A stretch of 64,000 nucleotides of DNA from Bedellia somnulentella (GCA_963576735.1 OY755173.1:7038873-7102872), one strand, 5' to 3'; numbered from the stretch's first letter, positions 44,994 through 56,886 are shown. The notes: a model not told the origin generated them from the letters alone. Numbers and translations are program-made.

Positions 44994-45261
44994 GCTAATC
45001 ATACATACATACATATACTCACGGCTATAAATCCCTAGAAGGGGTAGCCAGAGCCAAGGAATAAGAAATTTCTCAGTGACTTTTGGAAACTTGTGTGGGG
45101 AAAAGATGGTAAAATAAAGGTTGTGGTGATGGGTCTCCAACCGCATCGCCCAAAAATCCCTTAAAAGCCCCCAATACCGTTAGTCGCCTCTTACGTACAC
45201 CCACCGGAAGAAATGGGGTTGTGCTATTCTAAGCCGGCACTACACAGCAAATCGCTAATCA
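44994..45261 (-). mobile_element. SINE A, full length, 8-bp TSD
   Basis: 'gctaatca' at 44994-45001 and 45254-45261 bracket the element. It runs from (CATA)n to 'ccggcactacacagcaaat' and is near consensus. Confidence 0.95.
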
Positions 45262-45675
45262 CTAGAAAAAAAACAATTCATTTGAATTTAATTATTCATA
45301 AATACTGATATTTAAAACTGAACCTTTACTAACACTTTACTTTCTACCGATGCCTTAAAAACAAACAAAAACAGGTTTCTGAACCTGCTATTTTCAATCC
45401 CATCACTTAGCATATCAGTGTGTTTATTTCAGTACACGTAACAGGCATGCTAAGCCTCTAATGCTATCTCTCTGAGTGCATGCCTTGTGCTGTCACCGCA
45501 CTAGATGTTCTCTATAATAATTCATACCTTGCGAATGTTCAGTGCATTATATTATTAGTCTCTCATTCTTTATGGCACTTAATATTTATATTAAGGTGTT
45601 TTAAGGTTGATTTGTGAGACTGTCATAAATTATTGTTAAAAAAAATAGCCATAATTTGAATTAATAAATCCTCAT

Positions 45676-45856
45676 ATTGTTGAGAGATGAGTAGGGAAAA
45701 GGCAATGGTGTCATACAGACAAAGGATGATTATTAATGAGTCTCCAGCCACGTTACCCAACAATCACTGAAAAAGCTCTTCCGCTAGTTACCAAGTATGA
45801 CACCCACGGGAAGTAATGAGATAGACTATTTTAAGTCGAAATAGACAGCGTCTAGA
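45676..45856 (-). mobile_element. SINE A, old 5' part
   Basis: 'gagtctccagccacgttacc', 'acacccacgggaagtaatg' and 'ctattttaagtcg' match the reversed 5' two-thirds of SINE A. Confidence 0.65.
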
Positions 45857-45858
45857 GA

Positions 45859-46129
45859 TATCAAACATAACATAACATAAACTTTCACGCCGTTTATCCC
45901 CGAAGGGGTTGGCAGAGGTACCAATACTTCTGAACTCACATGGCAGCGCCATCTAATATCCAGAGAAGGTACCCACGTTTTGCTTAGACAGTGTACTCAC
46001 GTGATAGGGGGCAGGCCTATCGCCGTTTTGTACGAATACACTGTCACATGACTAAGTGCAACTCAGCCATGTGGGTTTCCTCACGATGTTTTCCCTCACC
46101 TCAACGGTGAGGGAAAACTTATCAAACAT
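45859..46129 (-). mobile_element. SINE B with a short inverted 5' end and perfect 10-bp TSD
   Basis: 'tatcaaacat' at 45859-45868 and 46120-46129 bracket the element. It runs in minus orientation from (CATAA)n to 'gttttccctcacc' (about 46100), then turns to plus orientation with 'cggtgagggaaaac' up to 46119. This is the third copy with a 5' inversion in the window. The tRNA-like head is absent. Confidence 0.9.
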
Positions 46130-46196
46130 GTTTGAATTAATTGTCCTGTCCCCACCTTAATTCCGCTCTATATTATATAAAAGTATGAAAAGTGTG

Positions 46197-46471
46197 CTGT
46201 GTAGTGACTTAAGTGTAGGGCTAGGGTAGTGTAGGGCTTAGAATAGCACTACCCCATTTCTGCCGGTGGGTGTACGTAAGAGGCGACTAACGGTATTAGG
46301 AGCTTTTAAGGGATTTTTGGGCGATGCGGTTGGAGACCCATCACCAACAACCTTTATTTTACCATCTTTACCCCACTCAACTTTCCAAAAGTGGCTGAGG
46401 AGTTTCCAATTCCTTAGCTCTGGCTACCCCTTCTAGGGATTTACAGCCGTGAGTATATGTATGTATGTATG
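46197..46471 (+). mobile_element. SINE A with a 5' insertion
   Basis: After 'gctgtgtagtgac' it carries about 30 extra bases containing repeated 'tagggct' units, then resumes at 'ggcttagaatagcactaccc'. Full body and (TATG)n tail. Confidence 0.9.
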
Positions 46472-47720
46472 AATAGTATACTAAAATAATACGTAAACAT
46501 TTTGACTTAAACATTTCTTTTACTAAAAATCATGGATATCTGTTTCTTTTTGTTCTATATTATCTGCCACAATTTCGTTCTATTCTGTATCATTCTATTC
46601 TTAACCCAATAACGTAATACTTTGATGATAGTTATTTTGGTCAGCACTATTCCAAATTGCTTTTAAGTAAGTGCCAAAAATATATAATTCCATTTAAACA
46701 CTACCGCAAAACCTGCAGACTCAGTAAGCATGTACTGTAGTAAACTAACAAAAACTAAAAAAAAACCGCAATACTTTTGTAACTTCGTGACTTACAGAGC
46801 TCCACTTGAATCCATTTTAAAACAAGCATCAAAGCAATTAAGCTAAAAAGCTGGAACAGTCTAAATGCACTATCTCGAGCATGTTCCATCGAAAACATTT
46901 GAAAATAGACTGCGATTTGAAAACGGCAACTGTCACTGCAGTGGGTCACGTGTACACCGAAGTGAGTTCTATATATAAAATTGGATATCACAGGTTCATT
47001 AAAATTGCAACGTTTTGAGCAGACAGGTAGACTAACGGGGTCGGTTAATCTTGGAACAATCGAAGCTTGGTTATTATTGGAGTCCAGACTGACTGCATTG
47101 AAATTCAGCTTTCCGACTCGTGACGTTCTGGGAAGCTACAGATTTATGGACCAGTAATTAATGTTCTATTTAGGGAAGTTCCTCGTTTATCTCATTTAAG
47201 GTGTGAAATCATATGAAGGGTCAACGAATGTGGTTTTGGTTAGTTTATATGTACGAATATATCAGTTTATTATGTTAAAGTTTTTCTGTTGGTTGATTGA
47301 TTAACGTCGGATAATGAATATGAATTAGTTCGAAGTATAGTTGTAAGAACAAATCGCAGGTTATCAAGAACTCTGTTAATATACATTGCGCTTGTTATTT
47401 ATTTACTAGCGAAAATGCAGTGATATAGTATTTTTCTTTTTCTTTAATATGAAACGACAAGTAAAGAGATTATACTGTGATATCCATTGCGTTATATGCA
47501 CCAAAAATAAATTTAGTACTTTGACATTATATAATTAATACTTTCCTACTTTGTTGATGGGGTATATAACATTTTACGACATAAATTAAATCCTATTTGA
47601 ATCCTTTAATGAAACTCCCATCATTCATCATTACGGTAACGTTAGGGTGAACCGGATAGATGAGTAATCAAAATAACTAATAAAATATATTGCGTTTCAA
47701 TGACGTGACATAAATTTTAT
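46472..47720. other. Unique interval
   Basis: 47000-47160 is somewhat less AT-rich but shows no coding frame that I can support. The frame at 46755-46991 (minus) is unremarkable. Confidence 0.35.
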
Positions 47721-47732
47721 TTTTAATTTCAG

Positions 47733-47770
47733 ACCTGATATTTGGTTTTTTATATTTTATAAATATGACG
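47733..47770 (+). other. Possible 38-nt micro-exon
   Basis: Acceptor 'tttttaatttcag' ends at 47732; donor 'gacg|gtaagt' starts at 47771. See the partner segment at 47963-48027. Could be chance. Confidence 0.15.
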
Positions 47771-47962
47771 GTAAGTTCATTCCAAAAAGTGGTTTAAAAC
47801 TTCACGGGAATGATTTAAATTATAATAGAAGTAAAAGGTTGCTTTATATTCATCAAGGCATGTTTTTTATATCTTAGTTTAGAATCAGAATAGTACGTAC
47901 GTATTTCATATTGCTTTGATTAATAAGTTTACAACACTAATACCACCTTATTTTTGTTTCAG

Positions 47963-48027
47963 GTAGAATTATGCATTGAGTTGCACCAGAAATACTATCT
48001 TTACATCCCATGCCATCCTGCCTGAAC
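47963..48027 (+). other. Possible 65-nt exon
   Basis: The acceptor 'tatttttgtttcag' ends at 47962 and the donor 'gaac|gtaagt' starts at 48028. Spliced to 47733-47770 (192-nt intron), one frame stays open across the joint and includes MTVELCIELHQKYYLYIP before a TGA. The sites are good matches to consensus; the coding evidence is weak. A UTR or lncRNA exon is an alternative. Confidence 0.2.
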
Positions 48028-49710
48028 GTAAGTTGACACAAATAACTTCGAGCCACATTCTTAAACTGAAAAAATAAAAATCTCAATTTCTGCACGAAAT
48101 GAGCGTGGGTTTTGGTTCAAATTGAGGCGCCGCGCTAACAAAAGCGTAGCAGCGTTAATGAACAATTAAAATGTGATGATAACAGATTTCCAAGCTTATC
48201 CCAAAATTTAATGTTAACAATTTAGGTATAAAAAGTTTGTGTAAAGGGAAGTGGAGGGTGGCGGCCAATAATGGGGCATAATGTATTCAGGACGAGTCAA
48301 ATGAAATTAGCCGCTGAAAAATGTAAACGTCCCTATTCATTGCGCTCCGACATGTAGCTTTTAAAGGGCATGCATATTATCCGTTTGATGAGTTTACGGT
48401 GAAACGCAAATTTGACTATTAATTTACGACTTTTTATCTAGTCCCGTGTATACCTAAGAAGTATTATTATCACATTTCTTATAGGTGTTGGCGGCTTCCT
48501 ATTTTTTTATTTCCTCACAACTGAATAAAAAACAAATGTTATAAAAGTATAAATAAATATTATATTTTCTAATGACACCAAATTTTCTTATTACTTAATG
48601 ATTAAATGAACTTAGCAAAACAAAATCATTTTTTGCAGCTTCAAGGCCATACTGCACTAGGTATAATTTACAAAGTCAACTTAAATATAAACCGAAAATC
48701 TGAATTCGTATAAATACGTAGATTTGCAATACCCGCAAATAGTGTATTGAATATTTAAATATTGAAATGAGGCAATTCGTCGCGACGAAACTATTAGCGG
48801 ACGGACCCAAACTCTGTATGCATTTCAATTAGTACGAGTAATAATGCAAAATTATCCTTATAGATAGACGCATACACTACACAGTTAGAAATATATCAAA
48901 ATAATGATATTGAAAAAAAAACCCTCAGTTTTGAAATTTTTTTCTTGGCTTTAGTTTCAATAACCATGTATTATCCAACAATTTTCTTACGAATATTTTG
49001 TATATATTTATTATCCCAAAGAATAAAGTCATTTCGTCTCGTTCAGATTTTAATTAACTTTTTGCGTGGCTAATTAAATTTTACTGCTTTCTACAAATAC
49101 ATTGTGATTTTTTTTAACCTTAGAGTTTACTATCTAGATGAATATATTCGTTATATCCCAGATTATTATTAATTAAATACGACTTAAGAAAAACTGTAAG
49201 ATGTGCATATCTGTTAGAACATTCGAAATGATGCTTGTAAGCTTCTCACTTAAGGTCAACCCAAAAAGCAAGTAATGTTTAATAAATATTCAATGAAAAA
49301 TCTGTAGTCAAGTCACTAAATCTATGTCCAAGATTCACAACTTGACTTAAGATTTTTCTACTCTATGAGACTTTATCCTTCCGAAACTTTCCCGATGAAC
49401 AAATATCCCAATAGCCTGCTAATATGATAAATTTGTTATCACTTGTTCATACTGACTTTGTGAAAACTTTAATTTATTTTATATCTTCTAATGGAATTAA
49501 ATTATTATATCATAGATCAAATTCGTAAAAACTTATTGTCTATTTTAATTTCTATATAATTTTTAAAAATATACATATATTTGTATCTATCAATCTCTTT
49601 ATGACTGTAAGATATTCAAAAAACAGTGTAACAAGTAATAATTAAATTTCGTTTTTATCGGACTTGTTTCAAAAAGTAAGCTAAAGAAACATCATAATAC
49701 CTAATTTATG
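48028..49710. other. Unique interval
   Basis: 48100-48450 is more GC-balanced than its surroundings, with 'ggcgccgcgctaac' and several homeobox-type TAAT/ATTA motifs. It could be a conserved regulatory element, but nothing in the sequence alone proves that. Confidence 0.25.
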
Positions 49711-49781
49711 TTGAACAAAGCAGACGCACAGTGGGTGTAGAGGTTACGATATAATATGAATGAAGTTAATTGGATAATCGG
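49711..49781 (+). repeat. Direct repeat, first copy (~72 bp)
   Basis: 'cagacgcacagtgggtgtag' and 'ataatatgaatgaagttaat' recur with few changes at 50094-50168, 383 bp downstream. Confidence 0.8.
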
Positions 49782-49835
49782 TGACACACTCGTAGCTAAG
49801 AATGTGTGTTATCAGAATTTGTCAGTTTTGGAAAC

Positions 49836-49885
49836 ATGTACGATGGGCGGTCTTATTGCGGAAGAGCGGTCCCTGTCAGGCAAAC
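49836..49885 (-). mobile_element. CR1/Jockey-like LINE UTR scrap
   Basis: 'gatgggcggtcttattgcgg' followed by 'tgtcaggcaaacttt' resembles the hairpin block of the UTR at 26990-27040 in reverse. Confidence 0.45.
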
Positions 49886-50093
49886 TTTGGATTTAAAGGT
49901 AAATAAACTTAAGGATTATTACGTAGATGAATATAAAAAAATCACTTTGTTAATAATAATAATTTAGCTTATTCCAACACAAAATTATTTCTGAATCCAA
50001 TCTAAAACCAACTTATCAATTTTCGTACGTACACTACTGTAAATCTATATTACTTTATCCAGCGCCACTGAAAACATCCCAGTACCGAATTCA

Positions 50094-50168
50094 TGTTAAC
50101 TGAAACAGACGCACAGTAGGCGTAGGGGGTGACCATATAATATGAATGAAGTTAATTGGACAATCGGG
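50094..50168 (+). repeat. Direct repeat, second copy
   Basis: See 49711-49781. It is followed by a GC-richer stretch with a short hairpin ('agtgccag' about 50215, 'ctggcact' about 50235). Confidence 0.8.
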
Positions 50169-51118
50169 CTATTGAGGCGTGCTGAGGCGGCTGTTTGGCC
50201 GTAGGACTCGATGCCAGTGCCAGCTGGCTAAGCCTGGCACTCGCTAATCAGCGACCAAGTGGTTCGTTCCTATGTGATGTTGCGTTGTTGTTCCTACTTT
50301 TTTATTTGGTAGGGTTATATATATAATGTAGGTTATTTTGGGATTAAGAAATAATATTCTACGTTCTCCGATTATGATGTGTTAGGTTATACAACAATGA
50401 CGAGACTACTGGGATAAAATTATCGAATAGTGGAGATTTGAGCTTTTATAGCTAACAAAATACTTATAAAATTCTTCTGGATTCAATATACTCGTATATT
50501 AATATAAACGGAAAATTAAAGTACAATGATTGTGAACAGATTAGCATAACTCAGATATTCATTGAGATTAATCTTTTTAACAGTATAAAGGTGGCCATTC
50601 CGCTAAGATTCCGCTATTATAATATACATTGTCTGCTGACTATAACGTACAAACATAATATTAGAATAAAACTGAATAATCATCAATAAACGCTTAAATA
50701 AGGTTGAAGGAATAGCTTCATTTAATTATTAATCACATGGGAAGGCCCCCAATCTCATCGACACCCCTCCATCCCCTATTTCAGGTCCTCGACATCCGCT
50801 AAGTGCTGATTAAAACTTTCATATGTTGGCAATGAGACGACGTTATGTTTCCACTAATGAGTACACATTCTCTCGGCTAACCACAATTTTACAACTTATA
50901 ATTAAGAACGCAATTTTATCTGCTTTAAAACCGTTTTTAACTCAGCACTTAAGGTTTGATAGTTGGGCTGAAGTTTTTTTTAAATATATAAGGTTCCTAA
51001 GGTGATATAAATACATTTTAGTAACGGGTGGCTTATCATATCAGCCAGTAAACTTTGTTTATACAGGCTTTGCGTTTTTATGCTGCGTACTCACGAATTA
51101 CATGTTTTTAAAAATGAA

Positions 51119-51378
51119 TATTTTTCGCCGTGTAGTGTCGGCTTAGAATAGCACTACCCCGTTTCTACCGATGGGTGTACGTAAGAGGCGACTAACGGTA
51201 TTGGGGCTTTTAAGGGATTTTTTGGCGATGCGGTTTGAGACCCATCACCAATAACCTTTATTTTACCTCTTTTCCCCACTCACATTTCCAAAAGTGGCTG
51301 TGGAATTTCTAATTCCTTAGCTCTGGCTACCCCTTCTAGGGATTTACAGTCGTGAATATATGTATGTATGTATTTTTC
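51119..51378 (+). mobile_element. SINE A, full length, 8-bp TSD
   Basis: 'tatttttc' at 51119-51126 and 51371-51378 bracket 51127-51370. Near consensus. Confidence 0.92.
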
Positions 51379-51491
51379 TACAGTGTATACGAAAAAATAT
51401 GAATGTATCACACTAAAGCATGGTATGACAGATTATAGATATATAAAGATATAAAAAATGGAAATAGCTTATGAAATCAATAAAAATATTG

Positions 51492-51531
51492 TTGCCCAAG
51501 TGGGAACTAATGACGAGACTATATGTATGTA
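51492..51531 (+). mobile_element. LINE C 3'-tail scrap
   Basis: 'gcccaagtgggaactaatga' followed by 'actatatgtatgtat' matches the last 40 bp of LINE C including its TATG tail. Confidence 0.6.
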
Positions 51532-51741
51532 TCTAACAGGACACCGTTCTTCTAGAAGTACCTTAATATGTTTGTCGAAGCAAGACAATGCTAGATCAGC
51601 TTGTCTTCTAAGTAAAAATTACTCTATTTAGGGTATGCTTGAGTCCTGTGTGGTCATATGAACACTGGCTGTAATAGTATCAAATACCATAGAACTGTCA
51701 CCCACTGATCATTAAAAACACAATATTTTAAATCTTTTTGT

Positions 51742-51771
51742 TCATGAAAACCTCATGTGAGGATTATTACA
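51742..51771 (-). repeat. Repeat D 3'-end scrap
   Basis: 'gttcatgaaaacctcatgtg' matches the outer end of the repeat D copy at 1682-1702. Confidence 0.55.
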
Positions 51772-52419
51772 ATGGTTTCCTGAATCTGTTTCGCAAACGT
51801 ACAAGGTTTAAACCATGACCATTTTACGCTTAAGCCGATGTGTGTTTGTATAGCAGTCGTAATGCACTCAAGTGACAAAAACGTGCGAAGTATATGCGGT
51901 TGTGGTCGAGAGAACATTTACATGGATTTGTAACTAACTTCACAAGTTCTTGTTCAAACTATTAAAGTTAAGTATTGAAACTGTTTAGTTATTGGTTCTT
52001 AGACATTATTAAACACTAACTTATCGCCAAGCCACTAATTTGGGTAGACAGAGATAATTGATCGCCTCCTGGAGACTTTACGTTACTGGCAAACGATATC
52101 GATCTGCGAATAAAAGGAAACGTATATTTTTAAAACTATAACCTTTACAATATTTCTGGAATATTTTACATTCTTTGTGTAATATCTGCATCAAGAAATG
52201 CATGAGATTTCTTTGATTCCCGTAAGTAAGTGCAACGATGCATGTTTTAGTATAACAATGACACGACTGGTACATAGAGATGCGTTTGTTGCAGTTTATA
52301 CACCGTGAAATTACACTTTGCGCGCTCATATCTTTCTAGGAATACGGATTAAAAGTGTTGGATTTTTTTAAACCTACTTTTGCTAAGTTTGGAACGATAT
52401 GCATTTACTACACAGCTGT

Positions 52420-52545
52420 TTAGTTTCGGCTTCGTATAGCACTGACCCATTTCTTTTCGTGGGTATCGTTATTGGGCCTTTGTAAGTGGAACTAACAAAA
52501 TTTATTTTACAATACTTTTCCACTCACGTCTTGGTTCGGTAAAGC
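52420..52545 (+). mobile_element. SINE A, degenerate 5' part
   Basis: 'agctgtttagtttcggcttc', 'atagcactgacccatttctt' and 'cgttattgggcctttgtaag'. Directly followed by a second, better SINE A piece. Confidence 0.7.
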
Positions 52546-52573
52546 CAAAGCGAAGGGTTATGATTGCCGGCTT

Positions 52574-52783
52574 ACTGGATTGCTGGCTTAGAATGTCACT
52601 ACCCCTTTCTACCCACCCACAATAAAGTATTGTTGGAGGCCCATCACCAACGATAATTTATTTCTAATTTATTTCTACCATCTTGTCCCGTATCAAATTC
52701 CAAATGTGGCTGAGAAGTTTCTAGCTCTAAAGCCCTTCTCTACCCCTTCAGGAATTTATGGCGGTGAGTGTATGTATGTGTGT
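52574..52783 (+). mobile_element. SINE A, variant subfamily
   Basis: 'tggcttagaatgtcactacc' start, a central deletion, 'gaggcccatcaccaacg', 'aaatgtggctgagaag' and the 'ggtgagtgtatgtatgtg' tail. The 'gaatgtcactacc' spelling is shared with the minus copies at 18257, 58977 and 63588. The 60-codon frame 52706-52888 begins in it and is spurious. Confidence 0.85.
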
Positions 52784-53522
52784 CTACATTATGAAATTTT
52801 CAGTTTCAGAATTTTTAACATTTTATTTGCATTAAAACTACAAATTTATTTCAAAAAGATACATTTCAAATATTACGTTTGCAGATGACAATCTTTGTTA
52901 AAACAATTTTCGTGTCTGTGTCAAATGCGTGAGACGAATACAAAAATAATCCAGCTAAGCTATGCCATCGAAATATATATCAAAAGGAATTGTTGTAATA
53001 TTTGTGTCATATTTAAAAATCCATTAAGATCTAGAGTCTGGCTTATTTATGCGACAGAAATCGATATGTCAACAGTTTAAATCCGAATATCTTTCTTGTA
53101 ATATGAAAATTATAAAATATTTGTTTCACAGAAAATTTAAGATCAAAGCGTGGTCAAGTTCAGGTTAGTTAGCTTCTCGTAAGTTTAATGATCCCTTCTA
53201 AAATACGGTTCCTCTTACCTTGAGCTGTCTACAAAATTAAATATTATGCAAATAATTTTCTCACAAATAATATGTCGGAACTATAAAGATTTATTTCAGA
53301 CGTGCCATTCTGTTCATTCTTGTTTGGAAAGAATTATTATTAATTTATTTTAGAGTTAAATTAGTTTTTATTCGCAGATGAGAGTTTAAAATTTTGTTTT
53401 GTTAGAAGTTTTTCAGCGATACGAATTGAATTGATTTTTGGTGCCACAAACATAATAATTTTATTTATATTTACGCGAACTGAACATAACATTGATTCGC
53501 ATTTCATATGAAAATCAATTAA

Positions 53523-53768
53523 TATAAAAAAGTAATTTTATTGCTGCGTAGTGTCGGCTTAGAATAGCACTACCCCATTTCTTCCGGTGGGTGTACGTAA
53601 AAGGCGACTAACGGTATTATTACATCACCAAAAACCTTTATTTCACCATCTTTTCCCCTACGCAACTTCCAAAAGTGGCTGAGGAATTTCGAATTCCTTA
53701 GCTCTGGCTACCCCTTCAAGGGAGTTATAGCCGTGAGTATATGTATGTATGTATGTATAAAAAAGTAA
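53523..53768 (+). mobile_element. SINE A with central deletion and perfect 13-bp TSD
   Basis: 'tataaaaaagtaa' at 53523-53535 and 53756-53768 bracket the copy. About 45 bp are missing between 'gactaacggtatt' and 'acatcaccaaaaacc'. Confidence 0.95.
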
Positions 53769-54229
53769 GAAGTGCTAGACGCATATATTTATTTACTTAT
53801 TTACTATTTTTAAGATTCAACCAAAAATAGCTTTCCACTGATTTAACATCAGACTAAAATAACTTTATAGTATTTTAGCTTATGTTAAAAACGTATTCAA
53901 CAAGCTATGACCGTGAAGAACATAAAGGATCTTTGGATAATTCTGGATTGTTTCCACGTATTGGGCCGAAATGAAAATAAACAGAACACGCGCCCGCCAG
54001 TCTGTCATGAACTCGTTTAAATGAACCCAGTTTAAATATATTTACCAGTCAATTAGTTTGTAAACTAAACGATCTAATTGTTAACAAATTTATTAGTTTT
54101 CTTGGCTTTTATTTGAAACGCCACGAATAAAACGCTTTTAGAACATTTAAAGTATTTAAACTGAATATTTTCATTTGTGTATCACATTTTGTTGTAATTC
54201 AGTACTATTTAAAAGCAATTAAAAACTTC

Positions 54230-54540
54230 ACAACCATAATAGCTCAGTGGGTAGAACACCACTTGTCATGCAAATGATGAGAGTTCAAATCCCGGGTCGT
54301 GTCAACACCGGTTTGTGTGGTAAATTTTTTGTTGTTGTTAACGGTGATCCATCACCACCACGTTGGTGAAGAAATCAACATGGCTGAGTTGGACTTCGTC
54401 ATGTGACAGTACACCGGTACAAACGGGGATAGGACTGCCCCCTATCAGTAGGTACTCTAAAACCAGGTGACAAGTCACTTAATGTTCAGAAGTATTAGTT
54501 CCTCTGCCAACTCCGTGAACGAATAAGTTTGAGATTTTAA
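54230..54540 (+). mobile_element. SINE B, near full length with tRNA-like head
   Basis: The head is 54231-54303: 'aaccataatagctcagtggg', 'gagttcaaatcccgggtcg'. Body: 'catgtgacagtac', 'ctgccccctatca', 'atgttcagaagtattag'. The 3' end is slightly truncated ('ccaactccgtgaacg'). Confidence 0.9.
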
Positions 54541-54639
54541 AAACCTTAGTATATCTTGTTTGCATGTTGTATCAAATTTAAAGTTCATGCCATAATATTT
54601 CCAAAGGGTAATAATGCGTGATATTCTTGCCCTTGTGCC

Positions 54640-54795
54640 TAAGTAGCCAGGTTTTCATTGGATAGTGCATGCACGTGATATTGGGCATGTTGATTGCCGA
54701 ATACACTGTGTCGTTAATAAGTAAATCTCAGCTATATGCGTTTTTTTCACGATTTTTTCTCTCACTGTCATCAAACTGGATAAATAAACTACACA
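54640..54795 (-). mobile_element. SINE B middle part, old
   Basis: 'gatagtgcatgcacgtgat', 'ccgaatacactgtgtcg' and 'ttttttctctcactgtcatc' match the centre of SINE B in reverse. Confidence 0.65.
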
Positions 54796-55309
54796 CACAA
54801 CTTACTAAAGGACACCCGTAACATGTACACATAAAAACTGATTTAAATTATACCCAATCAGTTGGTCTTAAACTCTCCAAAGATAATCAATATTCACAAT
54901 TTTCATAGACACTTTACAGATGAGTTATTAAAATGGAAAGTTATCTCAGAAAATCAGTTTACGGGGTACGTAGTTAACTAGAGTAGAAATCGTAAATTGA
55001 TATTGCAGAAAACAGAACCGCAAAGTGTGGTGGCCTCTAATCTTAAAGGCGCAACTAACTGGTCGCGACCTTTGCAGACCCTACACACTTTGCCCTATGT
55101 CCGATAAATATAACTTGTTTACTAAATTGTCTCATACATTTGAAATTGTACTTGGCACATTTTATAGGTTGTCCCCAATAGAAATTTTGTTCAAAAATTT
55201 GAATTTACAAAACCCGATTATGACTGCGAAGCATAATTAATTAAAATGTGTAAGCAGTATTTAATATAGCCATGATATTTTGAACTCACACTTTTGGATT
55301 TTCTTTAGA

Positions 55310-55455
55310 GAAAATATTTTAAACTAAGGGATAGTTGATGGTGGGTCGCCAGCCAAATCAAACAAACAATCACTTAGAATTCCCAAAACTCTAAGTTGCC
55401 TTTATGAAAAATCCCTAAAAGAAGAAATCATATTAAGAATAAGTACTATTTACTC
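55310..55455 (-). mobile_element. SINE A 5' part, old
   Basis: 'gatggtgggtcgccagcc', 'caatcacttagaattccc' and 'taagttgcctttatg'. Heavily decayed. Confidence 0.5.
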
Positions 55456-55602
55456 TAGAAATCTAGACTTCTCTAGAGGTCAAGATATAACTGATAGCAA
55501 ATTCTAGCTTTATCTCGGTGTGACTGACCATGATCAACAATTCTCTGCAAGTATTGGTCAGTAAATGTTTCTGTATCTATGACCTATTATCATACATTAT
55601 TT

Positions 55603-55725
55603 TAGATATTTTATGAAACGATTGGTGAATGTAAACGAAGCTTGAGGGGTTTCTCAGAATCTTACTTAAAGTGGCAATCGATAATGTTTAATTACGAGTA
55701 CCCCAATGGGAACTAAGTAATATCC
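55603..55725 (+). mobile_element. LINE C 3'-end fragment, old
   Basis: 'atgaaacgattggtgaatgt', 'aaacgaagcttgagggg', 'aaagtggcaatcgataatg' and 'accccaatgggaactaag' match the last ~120 bp of LINE C. Confidence 0.7.
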
Positions 55726-56386
55726 TTCTGTAAAGATATAAAACACAGAAAAAGAACTTAATGTTTTTTGTTTAGTTCTATTCTGTATAACCTTGAACAA
55801 TTTATTTGAGTTTTTTTGTTTGGGGCAACAGCTGACTTAAGTATTTAGTCCAGAAAACAACAAATCACATAATTTAAATAATGAAATGCGATTTTAGAGA
55901 AATCTTATAGAATTGAAACAGCGCGGATTCGTTATTAAAGCTAATGGATTTAATGAGCTATAATTCGACTTATAGATCATTTCGGTTGACGTTTTTATAA
56001 ACATTTTAAATGAACACGGTAACTGATGTATCATTAAGATTTATCAGAACTATTATTTCAAACCACTTACCAATGTAAAAGACAATACTTTCTGAAAAAT
56101 GACAGGGTCGCATTTTTGTTTAGTCTGGTTTATATTTCAGTCAAATTTATGTGCAGTAAAACGATCGCAGTCATATTTGGCGACTAAGTAGTAAAATTTT
56201 GCTATAAATATTTTTAAAGTAGACTCCAATAAAGTATGGATTTATCGACTACTATTAACTACTCAACTAATAATTTATTTTAGATGGCAATTGTAGAAAG
56301 TTCATCTACAAAATAATTGATTATAGTCATAGGCTACATCCAAATTAGAATTTCAGATTATTTTAGTAATTCGTGTGATGAACATA

Positions 56387-56450
56387 ACATAACATATACT
56401 CACGCCATTAGTTCCATTGGGGTAGGCAGAGACAATCGATCAAGGTATGA
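56387..56450 (-). mobile_element. LINE C 3'-end scrap with CATAA-type tail
   Basis: 'aacataacataac' then 'tactcacgccattagttcc', 'ggggtaggcagagacaatcg'. The coding end is LINE C, but the tail is the (TTATG)n type otherwise seen on SINE B. Confidence 0.7.
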
Positions 56451-56562
56451 TGATGTGGATAATTATTATAAAGCAAAGCGAGATGGCGCTATTTATTTCT
56501 TTAGTTAACGCTTAAATATGTTTTTTTACAAAACACAATTAAAATAAAACAGAAACTTAAGG

Positions 56563-56662
56563 TTCACATAGTAAATCCCGAAAAGAGTAACAGTAATATT
56601 GTCACCTGGTGTTCAGAGTAACCATGTTTTACGTGGACAGTGTATTCATGTGATAGCGGCAT
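56563..56662 (-). mobile_element. SINE B fragment
   Basis: 'gtcacctggtgttcagagta' and 'gtggacagtgtattcatgtg' match the 3' half of SINE B in reverse. Confidence 0.75.
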
Positions 56663-56666
56663 TTTC

Positions 56667-56752
56667 ATACATGCTTTTTTATTCTTCATACTTCGGACGC
56701 CTGCCTATTTGAGCACATAGATACAGGTGTGTCCTCCGTGGTCGTCATAATG
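56667..56752 (-). mobile_element. LINE C coding scrap
   Basis: 'tattcttcatacttcggacg', 'cctgcctatttgagcacat' and 'gtgtcctccgtggtcgtc' match the reversed coding end of LINE C. Confidence 0.65.
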
Positions 56753-56807
56753 TAAGATTTGTAAAAAACATTTACTAGATATTAATTTTAAAAAATACAT
56801 TAACAAA

Positions 56808-56886
56808 AGTATCAAAGTAATTACCAAAATAATAAGTGCAATACAATCTGTTTCGGAAACTTCTCATCCGCCGGAGGTGAGGCGAC
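56808..56886 (+). repeat. Direct repeat, first copy ('ctcatccgccggaggtgag')
   Basis: 'ctgtttcggaaacttctcat' and 'ccgccggaggtgaggcgac' recur exactly at 58641-58678; the AT-rich sequence before them is also similar. Possibly the end of an unrecognised transposon. Confidence 0.75.

Noticed and set aside
52037..52073. LINE C 3'-end scrap ('gggtagacagagataattga')
   Set aside because: The similarity is limited to about 25 diverged bases; not enough to annotate.
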